A stretch of 64,000 nucleotides of DNA from Limnomonas spitsbergensis (taxonomy: Eukaryota > Chlorophyta > Chlorophyceae > Chlamydomonadales). The notes under the pieces were generated by a model that saw nothing but the letters and a program-made list of their open reading frames with translations, did not search any database and was not told where the DNA came from. The DNA lies in the NCBI GenBank assembly GCA_037349105.1, contig JAYJMM010000109.1:186001-250000 (forward strand). Reading direction: 5' to 3'. The translations under genes were made by a program, and so were the position numbers. Shown in pieces: positions 43,701 through 55,161 of the stretch. Every line of letters begins with the position of its first letter. Within the stretch, counting starts at the first letter, position 1.

Positions 43701-46700
43701 CCTGAGCCATCATCAGGTAGGCAGCTGATGGGCCGTGCATCATTTCCCCCTCGACCGGATTTCAACAGGTGTAAACCAGCAGTCCATTGAGCGACAAGAA
43801 AGCGCATGTTATGCAATGTTGATTTGAAAGTGCTTCAGCTACATTCCAGCTATAATCCAGCCAGTCAGCCTGGCAGGGCTTGGTGCAGCTAGTTGTTTTG
43901 CCTTGATCACCTGTCCACCCGTACACCGGTCCAGTTTTGGTCTTCATCAGCCTAGCGACGGCCGCCCAGCAGCCAAGGGTTGTTTGCAGTGCTCTAAAAT
44001 AAACACTGATGCCATGTATAATCTGCCTGCCACTCTAGTCTATGTGAAACTTGAACAGTCCAGCATCACCTCACGCACGAGTCACTGTCAGGTTGTCCTG
44101 CCTCCACCCTGCTCAGCCTGTCTTGCTCCACCCTCCCCGCTCAGTCTGCCTAGCTTTTCCATAGGCAAGGAAGGCAGCTGCCTGTTGGCATTTCCAAAAC
44201 CTACAGCCAAGCAACCGCAACCCCATATTAGTTCACATGGTACGGTACTCACCTGCACATCAATGTCTGTACGTTGCTCAGGTTCTCCGGCCACAACAAA
44301 GTCTCTGGAACGTGCAGCTGCTGCTGCTGTTCACGAGAAGCGCCTGGCCTTCGCCACGCAGCTGATGCAGACTACGCGCTTGCAGAAGTACATGCCATCA
44401 AGCAGGAAGGAACGGCAGCGCTGGGCCAAGGCCAAGGTTGACTTCAACAGCATCGTAAAAGTCAACAGCGACAACATCAACACTGTCATCAGCAACGAGC
44501 CACTCGTCCTCCTCCCCGCCTCTGATCCTGTGGTTGCTGAGGACATGATGGTGAGCTCCATCGCCACCTTTGGGGATTTGCTGGGCTACCACCTCTTGGC
44601 TGATGGGGATCAAACCTTCAGCGACTTATGGCTTGTGGCCCAAGCAACAAGTCTTATTGCACCCGAACCCTTGATTGTAGGCCGTGATGTAGCTGAGTTG
44701 TAGCTGGAGAACTTTGGAGAAACAGAATTAAGCCCCTACAGCTAATTACTTGCACAAAAATCTGGTCCCTTCTGTTTTCCTGGATGCTTGTTTCTTGCCT
44801 GCCTCGTCCAAAGGAGTGTCTCTGTACCATACTGCCGCTGACTGTGTCTGTCCTGCTGTTTTGTCCCGTACAGAATGCGAACAGACGGCTGCATAGCGCA
44901 TCACCGATCAGCTCGCCAAGATGCAACGTGTCTCAACAAAGGCGGAACACAGAGGTGCACCCTGTGCCGCAGCTGCAGCTCCCCCTGCCGGCTGAAGACA
45001 TCCCCTGCAGGTCCAACACGGGCTCCACTGACCAGGACGTGGGCCCTGAGCCATCATCAGGTAGGCAGCTGATGGGCCGTGCATCATTTCCCCCTCGACC
45101 GGATTTTAACAGGTGTAAACCAGCAGTCCATTGAGCGACAAGAAAGCGCATTTTTATGCAATGTTGATTTGAAAGTGCTTCAGCTACATTCCAGCTATAA
45201 CCCAGCCAGTCAGCCTGGCAGGGCTTGGTGCAGCTAGTTGTTTTGCCTTGATCACCTGTCCACCCGTACACCGGTCCAGTTTTGGTCTTCATCAGCCTAG
45301 CGACGGCCGCCCAGCAGCCAAGGGTTGTTTGCTGTGCTCTATAATAAACACCGATGCCATGTATAATCTGCCTGCCACTCTAGTCTATGTGAAACTTGAA
45401 CAGTCCAGCATCACCTCACGCACGAGTCACTGTCAGGTTGTCCTGCCTCCGCCCTGCTCAGCCTGTCTTGCTCCACCCTCCCCGCTCAGTCTGCCTAGCT
45501 TTTCCATAGGCAAGGAAGGCAGCTGCCTGTTGGCATTTCCAAAACCTACAGCCAAGCAACCGCAACCCCATATTAGTTCACATGGTATACGGTACTCACC
45601 TGCACATCAATGTCTGTACGTTGCTCAGGTTCTCCGGCCACAACAAAGTCTCTGGAACGTGCAGCTGCTGCTGCTGTTCACGAGAAGCGCCTGGCCTTCG
45701 CCAAGCAGCTGATGCAGACTACGCGCTTGCAGAAGTGCATGCCATCAAGCAGGAAGGAACGGCAGCGCTGGGCCAAGGCCAAGGTTGACTTCAACAGCAT
45801 CGTAAAAGTCAACAGCGACAACATCAACACTGTCATCAGCAACGAGCCACTCGTCCTCCTCCCCGCCTCTGATCCTGTGGTTGCTGAGGACATGATGGTG
45901 AGCTCCATCGCCACCTTTGGGGATTTGCTGGGCTACCACCTCTTGGCTGATGGGGATCAAACCTTCAGCGACCTATTGCTTGTGGCCCAAGCAACAAGTC
46001 TTATTGCACCCGAACCCTTGATTGTAGGCCGTGATGTAGCTGAGTTGTAGCTGGAGAACTTAGGAGAAACAGAGGTAAGCCCCTACAGCTAAATACTTGC
46101 ACAAAAATCTGGTCCCTTCTGTTTTCCTGGATGCTTGTTTCTTGCCTGCCTCGTCCAAAGGAGTGTCTCTGTACCATACTGCCGCTGACTGTGTCTGTCC
46201 TGCTGTTTCGTCCCGTACAGAATGCGAACAGACGGCTGCATAGCGCATCACCGATCAGCTCGCCAAGATGCAACGTGTCTCAACAAAGGCAGAACACAGA
46301 GGTGCACCCTGTGCCGCAGCTGCAGCTCCCCCTGCCGGCTGATGACATCCCCTGCAGGTCCAACACGGGCTCCACTGACCAGGACGTGGGCCCTGAGCCA
46401 TCATCAGGTAGGCAGCTGATGGGTCATATAGCTCATATAGTTTCCCAGCAGAACCATTTTCACAAGGTCATCATTAGGTCTTTGGTGAATTATGTTCCAA
46501 AACTTCAGGTGCTGCTGAAAAATACTGATAACAAGGGATCTATGCATGCTGAAACTTACTGATGAGAAAAAAACTCACCCACAGACTGGATATCACCCAA
46601 GCATGGCCCAATTGTACCTTCATGTATTACCTCTAAATCCTTAGAAACAAAACTGTTAGTGCGATCGGACCATGCTGCACCCTCTCACCAACCCTCACGC

Positions 46701-49069
46701 ACTAGTCAGTGTCAGGCTGTCGTGCCGCCACCCTGCTCAGCCTGCCTTGCTCCCCCCAGCCCCACACTTCGCTCAGTCTGCCTAGCATTTCCATAGGCAA
46801 GCAAGGCAGCTGCCTGTTGGCATATCTTTGGCTACAGCCAAGTCACCGCAAACCCATATTTGTTCGCATCGTACGGTACTCACCTGCACATCAATGTCTG
46901 TACGTTGTTCAGGTCCTCCGGCCACAGCGGACTCTCTGAGTCGTGCGGCTGCTGCTGCTGGTCGCGAGGTGCGCCTGGTCGTGGCTCAGCGGCTGATGCA
47001 GGCCAAGCGCTTGCAGGAGAGCATGCCTTCGGGCAAGAAGGACCGGAAGCGCTGGGCCAAGGCCAAGGTGGATTTCAACAGCATCGTTAAACTCCAAAAC
47101 AACGACATGAACACTGTTGTCAACAGCGAGCCGCCCATCCTCCTCCCTGCCTCTCATCCTGTGGTCGCGAGAGGCTTGATAGTACGCTCCATCTCGGATG
47201 ACCTGGCTTCCTCACCACCTGATGTGACCCTTCCTGAGCAGCTGCCAGTGATGCTCAGCAACAAAGAGCTCAGCTTCGACAGCTGCAGCAATGTCCAGCT
47301 ATTGGTGGACAGCAGCGTCCCTGCTGCCACCGCCGAGCTGCCTCCGCATGTTGACGCTGCTCAGCTGCCATCGCCGCAGCTGCTGGACGCGCTGTCTACC
47401 GCCTCTCTTCCTGTGCCGTGGACTGACTCAAGTAAGTCCTTCAGCTCAAACCAAACATCTTGGCATGAGATGTCGACTCAACATGTTAGCGCTTGTTCTG
47501 TGTTCATTCATTGAGCCTGGGGTTGCATTATATTACCAATTGCTGTAGTCTAAATCCATTTCAGCACCTCAGTTGTTCATTAGGAATCAAGCATTTACTT
47601 ATTTAAATGCAGACCGATTAAATGTTTGAATTAATTAGCCCTCAAAAGCCCATCAAATGAATTGATTGCATTGTATTTGCTCATTTATTGTCAGTTTCTT
47701 GTCATATGCCAATCAGTCATTGTAACAACAGTCAGCATCAGCCACCCCTGCCGCAGTATTAGTGCTGTGTGTTCGACCGCCCGAAGGCCCGGCCTGTGCT
47801 GCTCATCTTGCAGGCCTCTCCCCCTCGGAAGCCTTCCCTTCAGATTCCTCCCCCTCGGATTTGTCCTGCCTCCTCATCCACCTCCTCTGCAGCCTCAGAC
47901 TCAGACTCAACAGCCTCACATGCGCAACCTCTGCTGCCCTGTCCCTCCCCCTGCCAGCTCCTAGAGACCTGCCTCGGCCCCTCTTGGCTGTAGGCACTGT
48001 TGAGGGGGCTTGTAGAATCCCCGGTGCTTTGGCCCCACCATCTCGGCCCTCCACCATGGACCTACCTCTGCCCCCGCCCTTGCCCTTGCTTTGCTTCTTG
48101 ATACGCTATTTGAACATGTCAGCTGTCTTGGTCAGCTGACTTAGTCAGCCAGAGTGTTGCACTCCAGTGGGCCCTGTCGGAGCCAATGGAAGACAGCCTG
48201 ATGCTTGTTACACCCGGTTGCGTGCTAGCGCGCGATTTTCTTTTGTAAAATGCGGCAGTAATTATACGATTAATGTTAATTTCCATTCAAAGCAGCCAAA
48301 TTTTAATGGACTTGCTATTCGCAGAGAAAAGTTTGTTTCCTTTTTGCCTGCCCTTGAAAATGACCTGTGCAGAATCACCGGGCTGAAAGTATGTCATACA
48401 TACCGGTACTCTGTAATTCTTCTGTTCATGTTAATTTTCCCTGACGTGGAGGGCAACTGCCTCTGGACATTTCCAGAAGCTCTTTACATGATGAAGCAGC
48501 TCCCAAATGTGGATTCCACATGATACTGGCATGCTCTAATCTCATGAACAACTGCCTGCTGTTCAGGTCCTCGTCTCAGCTCATCGCCCTTTGTCGATCC
48601 AGGCTTCCACAACAAGCGGCTTGCCCAGCTGCAAGATGAGAGTGCGCAGCTTAGCAAGGATGTGGATGAGCTAAATAAGGCACACACCAACATGTGCTTC
48701 CATTTCTGGGGGCTTGAGCAAAGGGTCTCAAGTGCGGCGAAGCGGCAGTCGCCTTTTGGGAGGAGCGACATAGCGGAGGGCAGGGAGGTGACCGTGAGCT
48801 TCGTTAGCAGCGAGGTTTGCAGGTTCCGTCTGTCAGAACAGTGGGATGCGGCCCTCAAGCGGGAGAGGGCTGCACAGGTGCTGCACCGCATAGAGATGCG
48901 GTCGAGGTTCCCGCATGTGTCGGTGGTTGGCCTGAGTGCAAGGATCGATGCAGGAGCAGAGCGACTGCAGATCATGCAGGCAAAGGAGGAGGAGATGAGG
49001 GCAGAGGGGAGGGTCATGGCAGGCATTGTCAAGCGCTTTGAGGCCTGGGTCATGCAGCTTGGCTTGTAG
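37732..49069 (+). CDS. Gene with seven tandem two-exon modules, unknown function (copy 1)
   Basis: Predicted exons: 37732-37779; alpha 38152-38338, 39496-39682, 40840-41026, 42184-42370, 43530-43716, 44874-45060, 46221-46407; beta 38904-39172, 40248-40516, 41592-41860, 42938-43206, 44282-44550, 45629-45897; diverged last beta 46913-47431; terminal 48567-49069 (TAG). All junctions are GT-AG and phases match (alpha to beta 1, beta to alpha 0, last beta to terminal 1), giving about 1330 residues from 37732 on. Alpha encodes NANRRLHSASPISSPRCNVS and a Gln/Pro-rich stretch; beta an Ala-rich then basic helix-like region (RKERQRWAKAKVDFNSIV). The terminal exon is predicted coiled-coil (FHNKRLAQLQDESAQLSKDV). 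The last beta keeps the frame for 172 codons with conservative changes, which suggests selection. An extra exon in 47432-48566 is possible. The N-terminus is unresolved and the family unrecognised. Confidence 0.5.
37830..46407 (+). repeat. 1344-bp tandem array, copy 1 (six near-identical units plus partial)
   Basis: Alpha-exon starts at 38152, 39496, 40840, 42184, 43530, 44874 and 46221 give unit lengths of 1344, 1344, 1344, 1346, 1344 and 1347. Units differ at few positions. Length differences are a 2-bp 'ta' insertion (units 4 and 6, before beta) and one T (unit 6, near 45151), all in predicted introns. 37830-38150 is a diverged leader resembling the beta-to-alpha intron. After 46420 the sequence leaves the repeat. 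Each unit also has a 266-codon frame that crosses the predicted alpha-beta intron and ends in TAG. Confidence 0.97.
47432..48566 (+). other. Intron of module gene with a possible extra Ser/Pro-rich exon
   Basis: From the acceptor-like 'catcttgcag' (ending near 47814) an open frame rich in Ser, Pro and Leu runs to about 48139 in the frame that continues the phase-1 junction. No clear donor was fixed, so it is left out of the main model. The rest is AT-rich with no feature. Confidence 0.3.
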
Positions 49070-50646
49070 CAGCATGGGGGTAGGAGCAGCAGCCATACCT
49101 AGCAGGGCAGCACAATGCGGCTAAACCCTGATGCCATATTGTGCCATTTTGTACAACATCAGTTGCACAGTCCGGATAAAGCACATGCCGTATCGTGCTA
49201 CCTTGATATTTAGTCGTGCGCAGTTGAGGTGGAGGAAGTGGCATGGCAGAACAAGGGATTATTGCAGAACTGTTACTCGTTGGCATTGGATTATCATTGT
49301 TTCTTCTGCTCGTCTTCTAGCTCATGCAGCGGAGTGCTGTCCCCGTGAGGCGAGCATGGAAAGCTAGGCAACCATGCTTATGATTTCCAGCGTTCATGCA
49401 CTATGAGGACCCCCTTATCCCACATGACGCTGCTTCACCTCCTCGTTCCGTGCATGATCTATTCCCCGCTTTATATATGCGTATAATGATATATTATACG
49501 GTATGAGCATATATACCGCGGTCTGTATAACCGTTTTATATGATAATTTGTATCACATCTGCCCTTTGTGTGTTTATGATCATTTAAGTACCGGTATTCA
49601 GTTGTTTTGTCCTTGTAGGATATTTGTCAAAGGGGGGTCTTTATTTGCCATGGGGGATGAGCAGCGTGAAGTTATTCGCTGTTGCCACTTCAGGGGGAAC
49701 CATGGCCTCCTCTAAATACAGTGATGAGGTGGAGCATGGAAGGTTCCAGGACTACAGGCATCTGCTTGTTGACATCTTCAGTAGGCAGCCCACGTGGCCG
49801 AGCCTTTTTTAGCAGGGCCCAGAGGCAAATATCATTGGCTTTTTGTCATCTTCGTAGAGTACCGCCGGTATGAATTTGTCCACCCGAGCTTGAGTAGTTG
49901 TTCAAAAGAATCGACACAGGCGTATTTTGCTTCTACGTTGTAAATCTGGGTTGGATTTTGCAGACTTGTGACGCACCGGTATTCATGGAATCGTGAATTC
50001 CACTCAAACTCAACCCACCCCTCCCCCTTTTGAGTTTAGTTGACCATCAGCCACAAGCACTAGGCTGGTCATGTTCAGCTACACTTCAGCTACATCCCGG
50101 CATGCCGTCGTGGGTCCTATAGCGACAGGTCTTGTTCCTTGGGCCTAAGGTCGTAAGACAGGTCATGTTTTCATGTTCTACTTAGCTCAGTGGCCGGCCG
50201 ACCCCTTAGGGCGGTTTGGGGCGCAACTTGATTATTATTGATATAAGTGTACCCACTGCTACCATATCCTAGAAAGACAGTTCACCTGGTACGCTATGAT
50301 CCATTGGGTGATGGGAAAGCCGACCGTTGCTTGCACCCATGACATTGGGTTAAATCCTAGCGAGGAACACAAAGAAGAAGAGGTACCCTCAAAGCCCCCC
50401 AAGATGAAGCTGTAATTCTAACGATCAAGGACACCGTGTCTGGCAGGAGTTCTCCTGTCAAAACTCCATACTTGTAGGCATGGCAGTAATACCCACGAAT
50501 GACGACAAGTCAATGACGTTACACCTGTGGGCCCTGCTAATAAGGCTCGGCTGCAATGCCGGGACCTATGAAGCCCCGCGGGATTTTTAAGTTGGTTGCT
50601 GGTGATGTAGTAAGGCGCTTTCTCTGACCGGTTGCGTTCTCTTGCC
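49070..50646. other. Intergenic, with two solo LINE termini
   Basis: No gene is supported. A plus-strand LINE 3' terminus lies at 49784-49838 ('cacgtggccgagcctttttt', 'agcagggcccagaggc'), its TGTAA lost. A minus-strand one lies at 50510-50562 ('caatgacgttacacctgtgg', 'gccctgctaataaggctcgg'), which retains the reverse complement of TGTAA. A TGTAA at about 49938 is the nearest candidate poly(A) signal I saw for the module gene, 870 bp after its stop, so a nearer variant signal may be used. Confidence 0.55.
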
Positions 50647-51100
50647 ATTTATGGATGGGGATTCAGGACCAGTCTACACCTGTCCAGGAGGTGGGTTCCC
50701 CCGCCCCCCCCAATTATACCATTTGACATATATAAATAGAAGAAAGGAAGATGCGGGGATTGACCTTCATGGCTTACAATAAATCCTTTGGAATTGCAGT
50801 GCATCAGACTACCATAGCAATTTCCTGGTGTAGGACTGTAGCAGGCTAGACGGAACTGGAGGTCCACATGTTTTGATTCTTTTTGACGATATGACTCATA
50901 TGAGCGCTGTCACCCCTTGTTTATGGTCCAACCTAGTATCTGGAGGCGGATGTGGAGACTGATAGATGTGGCCGGCGGGGGGGGCGAAAGAGCCAGCGCC
51001 GGGGTCAATCATTTGCATTCCACATATTACAAGAAGAAGAAGCGACACACAAAGGGTCTCAAATACTGAGTATTCAGTTGTATTCGCTATGCTATCAGTA

Positions 51101-51105
51101 TTACA
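51101..51105 (-). terminator. LHCII copy 2 poly(A) signal (TGTAA on minus strand)
   Basis: 'ttaca' on the plus strand, about 109 nt past the LHCII stop, is conserved with copy 1 although the flanking sequence has diverged. Confidence 0.6.
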
Positions 51106-51213
51106 ATTATGCACTCGCTATGGGTGCATATTTTGATTTCAAGCTGCAGCACTTGCTACTTGAATCAGCTATCACTCATATAAATAAAAACATAATTGAA
51201 GGAAGTTACATAT

Positions 51214-52694
51214 TTATGCGCTGGGGGTGAACTTGGTGGCGTAGATGAAAGCGTTGTTCGCAACCGGGTCAGCCAAGTGGGTAGTCAGGTTCTCCAGGGG
51301 GCCCTTTCCGGTCACGATGGCCTGCACGTAGAAGCCCAGCATGGAGAACATGGCAAGGCGTCCGTTCTTGATCTCCTTGACCTTCAGCTCAGCGAAGGTG
51401 TCAGGGTCGTCAGCCAGGCCCAAGGGGTCGAAGGGGCCACCGGGGTACAGGGTGTCCAGGTCTTCGAGGCCAACAGACTCGGCAGCACCACCGGCGCGAA
51501 AGGCCTCAGCCTGTCCCATGAGGATGACCTGGCAGGCCACGATGGCAACGATGGACTGGGCGTGGATGAGGCTGGACTGGCCCAGGTAGTCTAGGCCACC
51601 GTCTGCGAAGATCTGGGCACCGGCCTTGAACCAGACGGGCTGGGCGTTGGGGGACTGGTCCAGCTCGGGGACGAGGCAGCCAAGGGCGCCAAGCATGGCC
51701 CAACGGGCGTGGATAACCTCAGTGGTGCGGTACCTGGAGAAGGTCTCAGGGTCGGCAGACAGACCAGCGGTGTCCTGCACAGAAGAACAAGGGAATGACA
51801 TTAGTTGGACACAGAAGACGAGGAATGCGAGATGGAATGGCAATGGGCCAGTGGTATGATACTGGGGCATATCCAAAAAACACAGTGACTTGTTGGTAGG
51901 CTAGCATGCTTCTACCGTACACAGATGCCCTCAGATACGTAAGTCTATCACCATGCAGGTCCCTTAATACTTTTAGGGCGACCTAAGCCTGATGAGATTA
52001 CTCGAATTTTATTCAGCCACTAGCAGATCATCATGTGCCCAGGTGCTGAGCACGCATGTCAACTGCACTATAAGTGCATCAGGTGCCCTGAGTACTGCAC
52101 ATGCATGTCAATCGAGGTTGCAAGGTACTTACCCAGCCGTAGTCGCCGGGGAATTCTCCGGTCAGGTATGAGGGGGAGGCGGTGAAGGGGCCCAGGAACA
52201 GGGACCGCTCGGGGCCGTACCACTGATGAAGAGAGAGAGGGGGCAGGACGGTGTCAGCAGTGAGTCATCAGTGTGGCAATCTGGCAGGAGTGCTACAGTG
52301 CAGGGACAAAGAGGCATGTGGACTTAACCCGCACACCCGGGGCAAGGATTAAAGAATCCAACAGCCCGCTGCCAGCAAAGATACATCAGATAACCAGGCA
52401 TGCCACAGGGTCAGTGACAGATGCTGGGTCAAGGGTAGGCACGTGCCATATGCAGGGCATATGGATCGACACGCACACGCGCACGCGTCTCCAAGTCGGA
52501 CATCCGGTCGCGGGAGGTTCACGAAGGCGTTTCTTGAAGATGCGCATGTGTTCAGAAACGAGTCGACTGGGTTCGGGCCTCACCATAGAGTCGGAGGAGA
52601 CCTTCTTGGAGATGGTCTTCTTGGCAGCCTGGACCATAACGGTGGAGCGCCTGGACACGGTGGACATAGCCTGCTTCTTCATGAGGGCAGACAT
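51214..52694 (-). CDS. Major light-harvesting chlorophyll a/b protein of LHCII, copy 2
   Basis: Exons on the minus strand: 52694-52584, 52222-52133 and 51774-51214, at a constant offset of 23218 from copy 1, so both introns have equal overall length in the two copies. The 253-residue product is identical to copy 1; the few exon differences are synonymous (for example near 52190). Both copies look functional: intact transit peptide, WYGPER, EVIHAR and EIKNGR motifs, splice sites and poly(A) signal. Copies probably differ only in dosage or expression. The 5' flank lacks a 16-bp segment present in copy 1, which could affect the 5' UTR or promoter. Confidence 0.96.
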
Positions 52695-53542
52695 ATTGAG
52701 GGATGGAAGGTATTGACAAAGAAAGGAGTAGAGAATGTTGGTAGATGCTGATCCTGGCGAATTCAGCGGCTTTGAAGCCCCCAGAAAGTGTGGAAGGTCG
52801 CGGGTGAATCAGAATCGCCTCGAGATACGAGACGGTTGATGCGGTCGGCCGGGTGACAGGGCGTTTCACAGCCAAGATACTGCGCTTTAATTGCAAGCGG
52901 ATACTGTCGAGACCAGGGAGGGACGCTTCATATTTCCAGGACTACCGGATTTTGCCCGCAAGAAAACGTTACGAACCAACTCAACAAGGTAACTTACCAG
53001 GGGGTAGCAATGAGGGCAGCCAGGGGTGCAGGCAGCCAGGGGTCTGACGCTCCTTGTAGCAGAGGCATAAGCCCTAGTGAAGGCGGACTTGGCGCCGGAA
53101 TGCCAGGGTGATGAAAATGCTGTTGCTGCTTCTTAGCTGCATCTGCTGCTGCTCTGTGCCCCCCTGGGTCACAAGACTCAGTCCAACCTGCATCCATAAC
53201 GCCTGGTGGCCAAGGGTTTTAATAAAATACAAATGTTGCATCACTGCATGGCCATCGATGCTTTTTGATCCTGTGCCTGTAGGCAGGTTAGACTTTGCCC
53301 CTGACCGGATCCTTTACAGCCGCAATTGGCCGGCCATGGGTATGCTCATATACGGTATATAAAAGAAACATTGAGCAGAGGGACGCTGGGATTAGTAAAT
53401 CCTGGCATCCAACTGCCTGGTGTTCCTCTCTCCTCTGCTCTTTTAAACATGAGGGAGTTGATTTGGGAGTCAACTTGTCCCTTCCTTAGCTGTTGGGATT
53501 ACATACTGGGTAGGCTTTGTCTAGACCGTCCATCAGGCTTTA

Positions 53543-54680
53543 TAACTCCAGCATTCAGGACAGCTGTGGCATGTGCGCGCATAGGAGCGCCTTGGGCTAC
53601 GCCTGTGACATGGCAAACATGAATTCCACACTTGTTGGCCGTAGCGGCGAATATTAGTATCACGCTTGTCATGTGGCAGCGGCTGTAGCGGACAGACTGC
53701 AGCGTCAGTGATTAACAGAAGTACCTGTAAGAGAGGTGGCAGGCCTGCTCTATCACCTCTGTCTCCTCCCAGGAGTGGGAGGCACATCTGAGGCAGCAGC
53801 AACCTGCCACCACTGACGACCCCGCCGCGGCAGCAACACAGCCAAATGTGTCCCCTGTCAAAATCCAGCCTTTAGACTCAGACATGTAAGCTGAAGAGCT
53901 TGCTGCTTCGAGCGGGCTATCTCCCGCATGCCTGTGCACACCGCGGTGGGCCTTAATGGTATAGCAATACCCTTCATCACATGCATGCATGCTGTGGTAC
54001 AGGACGACTCCGAAGGGAAGCAAGGGCTCCTGCTCAGGGACCTGCTGCAGGACCGGATGCTTTCGATGACGGGTGAAGTGTTGTGAAGTTTCTTCCGTCC
54101 AACGGAGCATCACATTTGATGCATGGGACATGTGCCCGTAAACCGGCACAGGCACTTAATACACTAGGACAGAAATCGAAAACCAGTGACCCCCCTGGGC
54201 AAGCAAGTAGCACACAACCACGACAGTGGCGTGGGAATGAACCCCACAGAAGATAAGCCCCAGCCATAAACATGACGTGGGTGCAAGAAAGTTTGACTGA
54301 GCACCACCTAGGAAATTAGGGGGGAAACCGGGGGGGAAACGGGAAATTTAGCAAAGTTTTTAGGCTGAAAGGCTGAGGGAGCGGGATGGGCACGCCCCCG
54401 GACGGTGTCACAGACTTCTATGCGTTGTTCTGGGGCAGGCATGGTTAGGATGCTCTAGCTTTTGTGGAGGATGTCGTAAATATGGTTGAGGCATCGTGAA
54501 CGTTTTAGAGGCTGGGGATTCCTTTGACTGCCATTTTTGTAGCCTTTTGTTTTCCTCATCTCTTTCTTAAAAAATTCTGACCCATTTCCCCCGCCCAAAT
54601 TTATCTTGACCCCAACCAAACAGTTGGGCACCCACACAGCCGTGCCTTTTGAGCAGGGCCAGAGGTATGAAGTCATTCAC
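53543..54680 (+). mobile_element. Truncated LINE copy interrupted by repeat X (duplicate)
   Basis: Counterpart of 30340-31478, with the same internal replacement by reverse-oriented repeat X (about 54088-54300) and the same 3' terminus (54621-54680). The interruption therefore predates the segmental duplication. Confidence 0.75.
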
Positions 54681-54793
54681 TTGTGGACTAAAACTCCCAA
54701 AGGCCAGCATCTCAGGCCCTGCCCACTCTCCCTCCTTTATTTTTGTCCTGCCCCCTTGTGTTTGTTTCCATCTTTCCTCCCAACTCTTTAGTT

Positions 54794-54893
54794 ACGCGCC
54801 CACGCGGCCGAGCATTTTTGAGCAGGGCCCAGAGGTGTAACGTACTTGATATGTGGGCCCTGCTCAGAAAAGGCTCGGCCATGTCGGCGTCCA
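54794..54893. repeat. Inverted pair of LINE 3' termini (duplicate)
   Basis: Same arrangement as 31591-31690, with near-identical arms. The plus-strand terminus ends near 54851 and the minus-strand copy starts at about 54854. Confidence 0.7.
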
Positions 54894-55161
54894 CCTGTCT
54901 GGTTGGAAACTAAAGAAAGAGAGGAAGCAAGTGAGAAAGGAATAGCAAAAAATAATACTCAGCAGCTCCCCTTGACTCTGGACACTTGAGTGTGAGGTGA
55001 TAGCTAGAGGATGAACTCATGAAGTTGGGTTCTAGAAGGCTGGATCCAGCAAGGTGTGGGATACCAAAAACTCGTACCTGCCAACGCCGAAAGCAGTCCT
55101 GTCGGGGAATTAGGGGATCTAGATCTAGAATTTGCGGCATTCTAGGAGCATTGCTTATGAA

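Larger units (their letters stand above)
27403..50646 (+). repeat. Direct segmental duplication, copy 1 (~23.2-kb unit)
   Basis: Copy 1 contains the LHCII gene, LINE cluster, candidate exons, 1344-bp array and terminal exon. Homology with copy 2 begins at 'atttatggatggggattcag' (27403 versus 50647). The offset is 23218 across the LHCII gene, about 23202 across the LINE and 23143 at the first alpha exon. The first ~300 bp are strongly diverged, the LHCII 3' flank moderately, and everything from about 27990 onward is nearly identical. Confidence 0.9.

Noticed and set aside
50175..50370. tRNA-like gene or SINE ('tagctcagtgg' at about 50182; 'gggttaaatcc' near 50347)
   Set aside because: An A-box-like motif has no B-box at the right distance and no cloverleaf could be drawn. 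The second motif lacks a matching A-box.
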